Shown piece by piece: positions 38,660 to 48,451 of a DNA stretch of 64,000 nt. Position 1 is the stretch's first letter; each line of letters opens with the position of its first letter. Made by a program: the position numbers and the translations under genes. The DNA comes from Pseudolysinimonas kribbensis. GTDB taxonomy: Bacteria; Actinomycetota; Actinomycetes; Actinomycetales; Microbacteriaceae. The stretch is from assembly GCF_030161895.1 (NCBI RefSeq), contig NZ_BSVB01000001.1, positions 3,038,001 through 3,102,000 on the forward strand. The letters run 5' to 3'. The notes under the pieces were generated by a model, which made no database searches, was not told where the DNA came from, and saw nothing but the letters and a program-made list of their open reading frames with translations.

Positions 38660-41600
38660 ATGCCCATCGCTCCCACGCTGATCCTCGGTCTCGGCGGTAC
38701 CGGATCCAAGATCGTCGCCAGGGTCGCCGACAAGGTCCGGGAATCCGCGTCTCCGCAGGAGAGCCGGATCGCCTACGTCGTGTTCGACACCGACATCAAC
38801 GAGCTCCGGGAGATCAAGGACAAGAACCCGGGCGTCTTCACGGTGCAGACCTCGACGGTGAACACCGTCGGCGACTACCTCACCGTCAACACCAACGCTC
38901 GTGACAACTGGTTCCCCGTGAATGAGATGCTCAACCGGAAGACGCTCACCGAGGGCGCGGCCCAGGTTCGCGCGATCTCGCGCCTGGCGTTCGACACGAC
39001 GTTGAAGAGCGGCAAACTCGCGCCGCTGCGCGACGCCATCGACACCCTGTTCCGCGTCGACAAGGACAACCAGGAGCAGGCCCTTCGCGTGATCATCACG
39101 TCGTCGCTGGCAGGCGGGACCGGCTCCGGGCTCATCCTCTCGGTCGCGATGTACCTGTCGAGCTACCTCAAGGCGAAGTTCCCGCACCTGCGTGCCATCA
39201 CCCGCGGCTTCTTCCTCCAGCCCGACGTGTTCTACGACGTCATCCCGGGTGCCGAGGAGCAGCAGAACCTCAAGGTGAACGCCTACGCGACGATCCGCGA
39301 GCTCGACGCCTTCCTCATGAAGGGCGACAACACGCTGCCGCCGCAGTATCGCGGCCTCAAGTTCGAGTTCCCCACCATCGGCGGCGACGGCGTTGAGCCG
39401 ATCAACGCCATGCCTTATGACTTCTGCTTCCTGTTCGACGCACAGGGCACGAGCGGCAGCCTCACCTCGTTCGGCGACCTGCTCGACCACGCCGCGACCT
39501 GCATCTACACGCAGTCGATCGGCCCGATGTCGAAGCGTTCGAACTCCTCCGAAGACAACACCCTGCGCGAGGTGATCAAGAACAACGGCCGGAACCGCTA
39601 CGCGGGCGCCGGCGCCTCCCGGCTCGTCTACCCTGCGCGTCACGTCGAGAAGTACTTCGCGTACACCTGGCTGCGTACCGCGGTCAGCCGCGACTGGCTC
39701 AAGTTCGATGAGGCATTCCAGGGCCAGCTCGCCGGCGTGCGCGATCAGCAGGACAAGGGCTTCAGCGTTGCGGATCTGAAGCTGGAGAAGGTCTTCCCGC
39801 AGACGGTCGACACCAAGGCCGACGGCGAGAAGGACCCGTTCGCGCGGTCGATCAAGGATCAGGCCGTCCTCAAGGACCCAGAGGGCGTCACCGAGATCGG
39901 CAAGAAGTGGTTCATGTACCTCAGCGGGCTCATGGGCTACCTCGAGACACGGTCGAAGAACGACGCCGACGATCAGCTGAAGGCGCAGCTCTCGGCCAAC
40001 ATCGCCGAGCTCGGCGCGGATGCCGCCGAGTACTACGAGCGCTATCTCGACCTGAAGAAGTACCACGACCTCGTGGAGCGGCACGCCCAGGAGAACGCGG
40101 GTATCACGGCGTACTCGCTATTCGGAACCGACACCCGCGGCGCCAACGTTGGTCAGCCGTTCGCGCTGGAGACCTACCTGAAGAACCAGCGCGGCGACGG
40201 CTTCATCCACCCCGTCTCCGCCCGTTACTTCCTCTACAACCTCCTCGACCTGCTCGAGAAGCAGAAGGCCACGGTCGACATCGAGCTCAACGAGCTGCAC
40301 GGCTATTTCCGCGACTTCGAGAAGCAGGCCTTCGACGATCCGTCGACCGACGAGATCGAAGGACCGGAGTCGCTGCTCGCGCGGCAGCGAGGGTTCGTCT
40401 CGCGGGTGACCAACCGGCAGGACGGATGGCAGCGGGATCTCACCGACAAGTTCGCCACCTACCTCAAGAAGGTCGGCGATCTCGGAAACGCCGAAGTGCT
40501 CTCCGAGGTGCTGCGGGATGCCATCGGCTACATCAAGGGCCTCTCCGACGCGTTCGAGAAACTGTTCGACAACCTGCGACAGAATCTCGACCGGCTCGGC
40601 AGCGACATCGATCGGCTCCACACCGCCTACGACAACACGAAGGGCTCGACGACGCGCTTCGTGTACGCGGATTCGAAGAGCCTCGACCACATCGGCAAGT
40701 CGGTGCTGTACAAGGGCGGTAGTGCGAACGCCGACGCGGACCTGTCGCAGGCGATCTTCAGCAAGGTGCGCGAGTACGCGGCGATCACGGACGAGAAGGA
40801 CGAGAACTTCTTCCAGGACCTGTACACGGGCACGATCGTTCAGCACTTCGTGAAGAAGTTCCGGGAGCAGGGCGCCGCGACCCTGGACATCGACATCATC
40901 GAGGCGCTCGACCGGGAGTACCGAGCCCACACCCGGAACGTGGAGGAGGACAACATCCGCCACTACGTCATCCGGGAGATCAACGCCGTGAAGGCGCTCG
41001 CGGCGCCGTTCATCGAGTCGCCGCTCGGCGAGGACCGGCACCCGATCTTCGCGTGCGCATTCAATCCGGCGATCAAGCTCGACGCCGGCTCGAAGCGCGA
41101 GGCGCTCATCAACGAGCACCTGTCCAACTACGGCGGCCAGCCGGACGATGAGATCTCGAAGCAGGAGATCCTCTTCTACAACGCGATCTACGGCATCCGG
41201 GCCCGTGATCTCTCCAAGTTCTCGCCTGCGCGCGTCAATCAGACGGAGAATCTCGCGGCCGGCGAGTACTTCACGGCGTACTTCCGGCTGGTCAGTCAGA
41301 TCCGCCCGTCCGTCGACGAGACGAAGGTGATCACGCCGCACATCGATCGCCGCTGGCACACGATCGCCGCCATGCCGGACCTCGACGAGGGGAGCCAGGC
41401 GCGGCAGCTCACCGAGATCCACCGTGCTCTGCTCAAGGGCCTGGTGCACGGCCACATCATCCGGGAGAAGTCCGTCGGCAGCGGGACGATCTACCGCTAC
41501 AAGCCGCTGACCGGTCCGGAGCAGGACTTCATCGTCTCGAACGGAACGCCCTGCGACCAGTTCTACGAGGTCGTCGATGCGCTCACCATCGATCCGGTCG

Positions 41601-42112
41601 CCGTCACCCGGCTGACGGAGGCGGTGGACCGCATGCTCGAGGCCACGCTGGCAGTGACGTCGGCGGTGGACTACGCCAGCAGCCCGTTCGGGCAGGACCT
41701 CGCGGCGGGCGTCGATCTGACCGAGCTGCGGCAGATCGTCCCGTCGTTCCCGGATGCTCCCGTCACGATCTTCGACATCGCCGCCTTCTGGGCCGTCTCG
41801 GTGCCGAAAGACGACTTCCAGGAGGAGTACCTCGCAGCGATGAGTCGGAACTTCCTGCTCCTTATCCAGGAGGAGGTGTTCCGGCTCGAGGACGGCGACC
41901 AGCGGTACGCGGTGCTCGAGACGGTCCTGCGGCAGCAGCTCGAGCAGTTCACTTCGCACATGGCGGCGTTCACCGAGAAGGGCGGAAGCTACTTCAACCG
42001 CAAGCTGCGCATCATCATCGGTGCGCTGGGCGACCTGCTGATCGACCTGCCGCTACCGGAGCTGCGCTCCGACGTGAGGGCCATCGACAAGCAACTGCTC
42101 GCCGCGGACTGA
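38660..42112 (+). CDS. Tubulin-like (Tubulin_2 type) 1150-aa protein
   Basis: The N-terminus has a glycine-rich nucleotide loop, LGLGGTGSKIV (residues 9-19), and the tubulin/FtsZ-type signature AGGTGSG (151-157) followed by a hydrophobic helix. Together these match the bacterial tubulin-like family rather than FtsZ, which is about 350-400 aa. The remaining 800 residues are helical and charged, without a domain I know. An AGAGGAA ribosome-binding site precedes ATG 38660. GTP-driven polymerisation or scaffold formation is inferred. The frame is intact. Confidence 0.8.
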   Translation: MPIAPTLILGLGGTGSKIVARVADKVRESASPQESRIAYVVFDTDINELREIKDKNPGVFTVQTSTVNTVGDYLTVNTNARDNWFPVNEMLNRKTLTEGAAQVRAISRLAFDTTLKSGKLAPLRDAIDTLFRVDKDNQEQALRVIITSSLAGGTGSGLILSVAMYLSSYLKAKFPHLRAITRGFFLQPDVFYDVIPGAEEQQNLKVNAYATIRELDAFLMKGDNTLPPQYRGLKFEFPTIGGDGVEPINAMPYDFCFLFDAQGTSGSLTSFGDLLDHAATCIYTQSIGPMSKRSNSSEDNTLREVIKNNGRNRYAGAGASRLVYPARHVEKYFAYTWLRTAVSRDWLKFDEAFQGQLAGVRDQQDKGFSVADLKLEKVFPQTVDTKADGEKDPFARSIKDQAVLKDPEGVTEIGKKWFMYLSGLMGYLETRSKNDADDQLKAQLSANIAELGADAAEYYERYLDLKKYHDLVERHAQENAGITAYSLFGTDTRGANVGQPFALETYLKNQRGDGFIHPVSARYFLYNLLDLLEKQKATVDIELNELHGYFRDFEKQAFDDPSTDEIEGPESLLARQRGFVSRVTNRQDGWQRDLTDKFATYLKKVGDLGNAEVLSEVLRDAIGYIKGLSDAFEKLFDNLRQNLDRLGSDIDRLHTAYDNTKGSTTRFVYADSKSLDHIGKSVLYKGGSANADADLSQAIFSKVREYAAITDEKDENFFQDLYTGTIVQHFVKKFREQGAATLDIDIIEALDREYRAHTRNVEEDNIRHYVIREINAVKALAAPFIESPLGEDRHPIFACAFNPAIKLDAGSKREALINEHLSNYGGQPDDEISKQEILFYNAIYGIRARDLSKFSPARVNQTENLAAGEYFTAYFRLVSQIRPSVDETKVITPHIDRRWHTIAAMPDLDEGSQARQLTEIHRALLKGLVHGHIIREKSVGSGTIYRYKPLTGPEQDFIVSNGTPCDQFYEVVDALTIDPVAVTRLTEAVDRMLEATLAVTSAVDYASSPFGQDLAAGVDLTELRQIVPSFPDAPVTIFDIAAFWAVSVPKDDFQEEYLAAMSRNFLLLIQEEVFRLEDGDQRYAVLETVLRQQLEQFTSHMAAFTEKGGSYFNRKLRIIIGALGDLLIDLPLPELRSDVRAIDKQLLAAD

Positions 42113-42129
42113 CGGGGCGCCGCCGCACC

Positions 42130-44216
42130 GTGTTCACCGTCATCCTGCTCCGGGGAGGGGCCAAACGGATCTTCGCGCAGGCGAAGACTCTGTTCGAGCC
42201 GTTCGAAGAGGAGCGACTGCTCGCGTTCGCCGACTGGAACGAGTCGCCGCGTGCGCGCGCCGTCGATGACGTCCTCCCCGGAATCCGCCGCATCATCAAG
42301 GGCCGGAGAGAGTGGCGGGTCGTCGTCGTCGAGAGCCCGGAAGAGGACGGCGTCGAGGCGGCCCAGCCGGACAACCCGTTCGACTACCTCGACAACGAGC
42401 TGAGGCCGGTGCGTCTGTCGCTCCAGGAATCACCCCACCGGCTCGTCCGCCTTGCGCACATGCTGCTCGGATATCCGCCCATGGGCGCGAAGGACTTCGA
42501 GGCCGTCTACTCGTACAAGGACCCGGATGCGCCGACCGGCGCCCGCATCGAGCGCCGTGCCAGTGACTTCGCCGGGCCGGGTGAGCCGCCCCCGGCGCCC
42601 TCCGAGGTCCGCACGATGCTTGCCGGCGTGCATGACCTGAAGATCCACTACCGGGAGGTCGAATACTCGCCGGATGAGCGGGCGCAGCACGAGGAACTCA
42701 AGGCGGCGTACGACTTCCGCGGCAACCGGCCCGCCGAGGTGATCTTCGTCTCGACCCGCCGGCCGCCGGAGGGTGATCCTCACGCGCAGCTCCGCGCGGC
42801 GTGGTCGACGGACCTCGGTCAGGTGCCGTCGCAGTTCGTGGCGCGGAACGACTATCCGTCGGGCACGCGCTTTGCGGTCTACGACCTCGTCGACGAGGAG
42901 CATTCCGACTACGAGCAGAGCCTCATGCGCTTCTGGCTCTCGGTGCTCAGCGTGTCGGTCAACGACCTGCCGCCGAGCGCCTTCCAGGCCGACCACGTCT
43001 ACCGGCTCGACATCGAGGTCGACCGAGACGCTCTGATCACGACGATCAACGAGCACCTCAGCCGACTCGGCAGCGTGCGCGATCGCATCGATGGCCTCTT
43101 CAGGAGGCCGGGGCGGCGTCCGAGCACCGACATCGCGACCCTCCTCGTCGAGCAGGAGATCCCGGTCGAGTTCGACTCGCTGGGGAGTCGACCGCCGCCC
43201 CCGTGGACGGCTACTCACTGGCTACCGATGTGCCCTTCAGCGAGTCCTCGCGTTGGTGGGCGGATTACACCCAGGTCGTGAGCCGAACCGAGATTCTGCT
43301 GCGCAAGCCGCGCCGCGTGCTCGGTGCCGCCGTGTACGACGCTCGACTCAAGGCGCAGGTCGTCCCCGCGAACGGGGTCGAGCTCACCCGCTACGAGCGG
43401 GAAGACCTGGAGGACGACCTCTCCCGACGCGTCACCGCTCTGGCCTCGCCCGCGACCGCGGACCTGCTCGACCAGAAGGCCGTGCGACGGATGATGGAGC
43501 GGCACCATCGCACGATCCTCCGCACGATCGGCAACCGCCTTCACGCCAAGACCATCGGCGTCGCGGTCGGCGTCGTCCTCGCCGCCTGGGTGATCGGCCT
43601 GCTGCCGTACCTCATCGGCACGGCCACGAGCCGTACCTCCGCCGCGCTGCGCGATGCTGCCCTCGTCGCCCTGTTCAGTCTCGTTGTCCTGCTCGCCGGA
43701 GGCGTCGGCGCCCTCGTCGTGCAGCGCGCCCGGCTGGTCGCGCAGATCCGGGACCTCAACCGGGATCTCAAGGGCGTGCGTACGCAGGTGCACGGCGGCG
43801 CGGCGATCTTCGGCCGATATCTCACCGACCTCTCCACCTACATGCGCGCGCGTGCCCTCCTGATCGGCTCCGCCGTCAGAGAGCATCAGGAGCGTGCCCG
43901 GCTGCAGGACCTCGAGCAACTCAAGCTGCGGATCAATCGCGCGATGGAGTTCGAGCGCGGCCTGATCACCTCCCTCGGGGCGACCCCCGTCGTGCAGAAG
44001 GTGGACGGCGACCTCAGCACCTTCGATCTCGGAAATCGGTACAGGATGCGCCGCCTCCTGCAGCTGCCCCTGCCGGCAGGAATCACCGTGCCGTTCAACA
44101 CCTCAGGCGAGCTGGTCAGGGCCCCGTATGACTTCATCGCGCGCGTTGTCGTCAAACGCGTGCCGCTGTTCGAGCGCGCCGATCCCGACGAGTCGACGAA
44201 CGAGGTCACCGAGTGA
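42130..44216 (+). CDS. Operon membrane protein with two helices (frame broken)
   Basis: The N-terminal 350 residues are soluble and unrecognised (start MFTVILLRGGAKRIF). After a break at the G4 run 43182-43185, repaired by one G to read DSLGESTAAPVDGY, come two hydrophobic helices (GVAVGVVLAAWVIGLLPYL and LFSLVVLLAGGVGALVV) and a coiled-coil-like tail. Repaired length is about 695 aa. It starts 17 bp after the tubulin-like gene. I infer a membrane anchor for a complex; no enzyme motif was seen. Confidence 0.75.
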
Positions 44217-47200
44217 CGCTCATCCTGTTCCTCGAGCACTTGTTCGCCTCGCTGCCGCTCCTGGTCGCCCTGCTCGCGCTGAGGGCAGGCAACCAGGCGA
44301 AGGCCGCGAGGGTTCGGCAGTTCCCGATGCCCGCGGTCGCCGTCGTCTACGCGGTGATCGCGATGATCGTCCTCTATCGCGCCAACGACTGGCTCGACGG
44401 ATGGCTCGCGTGGCTGATGCGGCTGATCCCAGGCATCCGCGACTGGTACTCGTCGGTGTGGCTGTACTTCCTCGAGAACCTGCTCGTGATCCTGGTGTTC
44501 CTCGTGCTGAAGCTCGGGCTCAAGCCCGTCATCGCCCGAGTGCTCCGCGACCCCGGATTCCTGGGTCGCCGCGTGGTCGAGGGCGTCTACGCCTGGGACG
44601 CCGACTACGACCTGTGGTTCGTCCGGTCGTCCGCCGCGAACCTGCGAGGCCTCTACCGGGGTTTTCTCGCCGGGGCCATCGTCGTCACCGTCGCCTATAC
44701 GGCTCTCATCACGACGTTTCCGACGTGGCCCGGTTCGCGAGCCATCGCGTACCCGGCGGTCGTGACGCTTGTGATCGCGGAGCTCGTCTGGTTCCTTTCC
44801 GGAGTGACGAAGGACGAATACGTCACCGACATCCTGGGTGAGGAGGACCACGCCACTCGAGTCGGAAACTATGGACAGCTGCGCCGTGTCCTCGACGCCG
44901 CGTTCGGCGACCGGGTTCTTGCCGAGGAGCTGAGCCTGTCGACCCTGGATGCGACCCGTTCGCGTTCGAGGATCGACCGCCTCCTCGACGAGCCGGCCGG
45001 CGAAATGGAAATGCTCGCGGGCGCCTACTTCCAGCGGCTCAGGGCGAACGGCCAGGAGCTCGACGTGAACCTCCTGGATGCCTCGATCGCCCTGCTGCGT
45101 AAACGCAGCGTCGTCATCGCGAACCCGTTCCACGGTGACCTGACCGCATACCTGACATTCCCGGCGCACTATCACCTGCTGCAGCATCGCAAGGTCCTGA
45201 TCGTCGCCGGGCGCGAGGCGGCGACCGATGACTATCGCGATTGGATTGCGTCGGGGCTCGAATCGATCACCGGCATCACCGACCTGTGGGCGGTCGAGGT
45301 GCTCGGCGGCACCCCGCGGGACGACCTCGACGTCGGTGTGCTTCGCTTCGCGGACCTGCACAATGTCGAGCTGCTGAAGGCTCACGACGGCTTCCTCGGG
45401 CAGGTCGAGTACGTCATCCTTGCCGAGCCGTCGCGGCTGCTCGCCACGGGACAGCTCGGCCTCGGACTCGTGCTGCAACGCGTCGGTCGGCGCGGCGACG
45501 TGGTCTTCGCGGCATTCGATCGGAATCATGACGGTCTCGTCGACGCGTTGAGCCACCTTCTCCGGGTCGAACTCGCCGACGTGGTCGCGTCGGCTCTGCC
45601 GACCGGTGCGACGAGTGAAATGGTCTGGCAGGCCGACGGCCCGAGCATGCACACAGCGATCCTCCCCGCCATCACCCGATACCTGGGGGTCGGGACGGAG
45701 ATCGCCGCGGTCGCGCTCAAGTACCAGGTCGAGCGGGTGGCGTGGGTCGGCGCGGACCGCTTCCCCGTCCGGGACATGATGTGGCTCGCCGGCCAGTACT
45801 ACGCCACCATCAACGCCTTCGCCGAGCTGGACCTGACCCAGGCGGCGCTCGAAGAGGCGATCATCCCGGTGGCGAGCCCCTGGAGCGTCGAGCGGGCCGA
45901 CCGGCAGTTCCTCGTGGTCGAAGACGACATCAACAACGTCTTCGAGTCGCTGCGGCTCTACGGCACACGCGCCCGCACCGAGGGGTTCGTCAACCTCGTC
46001 TCCGGCGACTACCTGCTGCGCGACTACATGGTCGCCAACCGTGAGATCTTCGCTGCAGACCCGAAGGCGATCCCGTCGATCGTCCCCGACTTTGCGCGCA
46101 CGGAGCGCAACGGCATCCTGCGGCTCCTGCTCGCGATGCTCGTGTTCGACGTCGACGAGTCTGAGCTCGCGAAGCAGTTGCAGATCCTCGGTGTGATCGT
46201 CTCGGGCCAAGAGGAGGAGACGACGCGAAGGTCGATCCCACGAATGACCAGCAGTCGCCCGTCGACCTCTTCAGAACCCTCGTCGCCAAGCACACAGGGG
46301 TCGACGACATCCGGATTCTCTCCGAACGGGAGGCGGTCGACGACGATCGGGTCATCACTCGATTCCGGGTGGAGCCGTCGTCGGAGTTGGACGGCATCCT
46401 GCAGCACCTTCGCGCCGCGTACTTCTTCGTCGAGGACGAGCGGGAGAACTCGTCGTACATCGGGGCGCTGCTCTATGGGCACGTCCATCAGGCGATGCTG
46501 CCCGGGCAGTTCCTCACGCACGGTGGCAAGTACTACGAGGTCCAGTCCATCGGCAACGCGGGTCATCGAGACGGTGTCGTCCTCCGTCGTGCGGCGGACC
46601 ACATCCGGGACCGCCGGGTGTACAAGCAGATCCGCACCTTCACGCTCGGCGACTTCGAGGTCAATCCGATCGCCGGATCGCGTCTGACGGTCGACCGGGT
46701 GGAGGAGCGCCCGCACGCCGAGGGGCAGCTGCACACCAGCCGCGTGGAGTTGATCCGCTCATTCGCGACGATCACGGTGGCGACGACTGGCTATCTCGAG
46801 ATGCCGAGCAGGTCGGCGCTCGCGGATGCGCATCGGATCGGCGTCGATGACGTGCCGATTCGGGAGTACCACCACAAGGAGGTGCTCGAGGTTCGCCTGC
46901 CGGATATCGACCCGACGACCCGGCGAACGATCGTCACGGTGCTGAATGAGATCTTCGTGTCGGTCTTCCCGAACGCCCACGAGTACGTCACCGCGCTGAC
47001 CCCGGACCCGGAGGACGAGAGCGGAGACCTGCTCGACGACGTCGTGGTCGACGGGCGGTCGGATTCGATCTTCATCGTCGAGGACAGCCTCGTCGACCTC
47101 GGCCTCGTCGTCGCCGTCGAACGGAATTGGCGTCGGCTGCTCGAGATCGTGACGGACTATCTACTGTGGCGAGACACTCCGGTGCCGCCCGAGCCCGAGC

Positions 47201-47565
47201 CGTCGGGCGACGCCGAGCCGGTGCTTCCCCGAGTGGATCGGCCGGCGCCACCGAGTCGGCGGCGGGGGCGGTTCCTCCGGGCGCTCCTGTGGCCGTTCAC
47301 CGCGCTCGGGCGGCTGCTGCGTCGGCTGTTCGGCGGTCGGGGCGCGGAGGGGTCGATCGGCGAGCCGGAACCCGTGGACCAGGAGCCTGTGCCGGGGCCG
47401 GAGCTTGTGGACCACGAGCCTGTGCCGGAACCTGTGCCGGAGCCTGTGGCGAGCCCCGAGCCGGTGGCCGAGGCGGCGGCACCCGACGATGCGCCCGTCG
47501 TTCGTCGGACGAGGAGGGCGCGCCCGCCTGCATCGGCCGCCCCGAGTGAAGGATCCGACGCATGA
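44213..47565 (+). CDS. Large polytopic membrane protein with cytoplasmic region (frame broken)
   Basis: The first 200 residues contain four to six hydrophobic helices. About 700 residues of alpha/beta character follow (for example KVLIVAGRE, VEYVILAEPSRLL, DVVFAAFDR), suggestive of Rossmann-like cores, but no Walker A motif is present. One G is missing near 46230; repair gives DDAKVDPTNDQQ and a 1117-aa protein. The C-terminus is a Pro/Glu/Val-rich repeat (47170-47480) and a basic end. GTG 44213 overlaps the previous stop by 4 bp. Function is unknown. Confidence 0.72.
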
Positions 47566-48398
47566 CCGTGAAAATCGATCCGAAGCGTTATCTGGAGTAC
47601 GGCGGCATTGAGCCGGCCCGCTCTCTCGATGGCACCGCCGCTCTCGCCTACCTGCAGCCGAAGGGGTTCGGCGAAAACTACCTCGAACAGTCCCGAGCCG
47701 CTGTCAAGCGCCGTGCCGGCGAAGAACTCGCCTTCGAGCCCGGCACGGCGAACTACTGCGACTTCTGCGCACGGCCCCTGATGGGCGGAGAATACGACCT
47801 TTTACAGGACGGTCGCGAGCGCTGCATCTCTTGCTCCCGCACGGTCGTCACGACGAATGAGGGCTTCGTCGCGATCTATCAGGAAGTCCGGCGCAACCTC
47901 GAGATCGTCTTCGACATCCATTTCAGTGTCGGGATCACGGTGCGCATGGAAAACGCGAAGGCCATCGCTCGCGGAACCAACGAGACGTACCAGCCGACGC
48001 CGGGGTTCGATGCGCGGGTGCTCGGCTTCGCCTCCCAGACCACCGGTGGATACGAGCTGCACATCGAGAACGGATCGCCGAAGCTGCCCAGCATTCAGAC
48101 GATCGCGCATGAACTCACGCACATCTGGCAGTACCGCAACTGGAACGAGCAGGCGATCGAGGCGAAGTACGGCCCAGGCAATCACGGCCTCATTTACGAA
48201 GGCATGGCGTCCTGGGCGATGGTGCAGTATTCGTACGCGACGAATGAGGTCGACTTCGCAAGGCGGGAGGCCGCGTACACGCGATCGCGTGATGACGAGT
48301 ACGGTGCGGGGTTCCGCTTCTTCGAGGAACGCTATCCGCTCCGTGTTGACGGAGGCGTCTTGCGGGATACGCCGTTCAAGCATGCGCTCCCGCTGTGA
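47562..48398 (+). CDS. LIM-like zinc finger plus DA1-like metallopeptidase
   Basis: The 278-aa protein has a zinc treble clef with Cys 66, 69, 88 and 91, then a gluzincin-type peptidase: HELTH (residues 183-187) and the third-ligand motif EGMASW (Glu 213). This order of LIM-type finger and HExxH peptidase is that of the DA1 family, whose plant members are ubiquitin-activated peptidases. The ATG overlaps the upstream stop by 4 bp, so it is the last gene of the operon. As the only recognised effector there, it may be the output of the system (inference). Confidence 0.85.
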   Translation: MTVKIDPKRYLEYGGIEPARSLDGTAALAYLQPKGFGENYLEQSRAAVKRRAGEELAFEPGTANYCDFCARPLMGGEYDLLQDGRERCISCSRTVVTTNEGFVAIYQEVRRNLEIVFDIHFSVGITVRMENAKAIARGTNETYQPTPGFDARVLGFASQTTGGYELHIENGSPKLPSIQTIAHELTHIWQYRNWNEQAIEAKYGPGNHGLIYEGMASWAMVQYSYATNEVDFARREAAYTRSRDDEYGAGFRFFEERYPLRVDGGVLRDTPFKHALPL

Positions 48399-48451
48399 AC
48401 GACACGGGGCTCGTACGGTGAGGTAGCGGAAACAAGCTGCTTCCGTCGGTC

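Noticed and set aside
36376..48398. TerY-type or MoxR-vWA ternary system
   Set aside because: No MoxR AAA+ ATPase, PP2C phosphatase or kinase is present; only the vWA domain is shared.
22142..48398. Prophage or integrative element
   Set aside because: No integrase, phage structural gene, relaxase or direct-repeat att pair was found; the stretch is better called a defence-type island.
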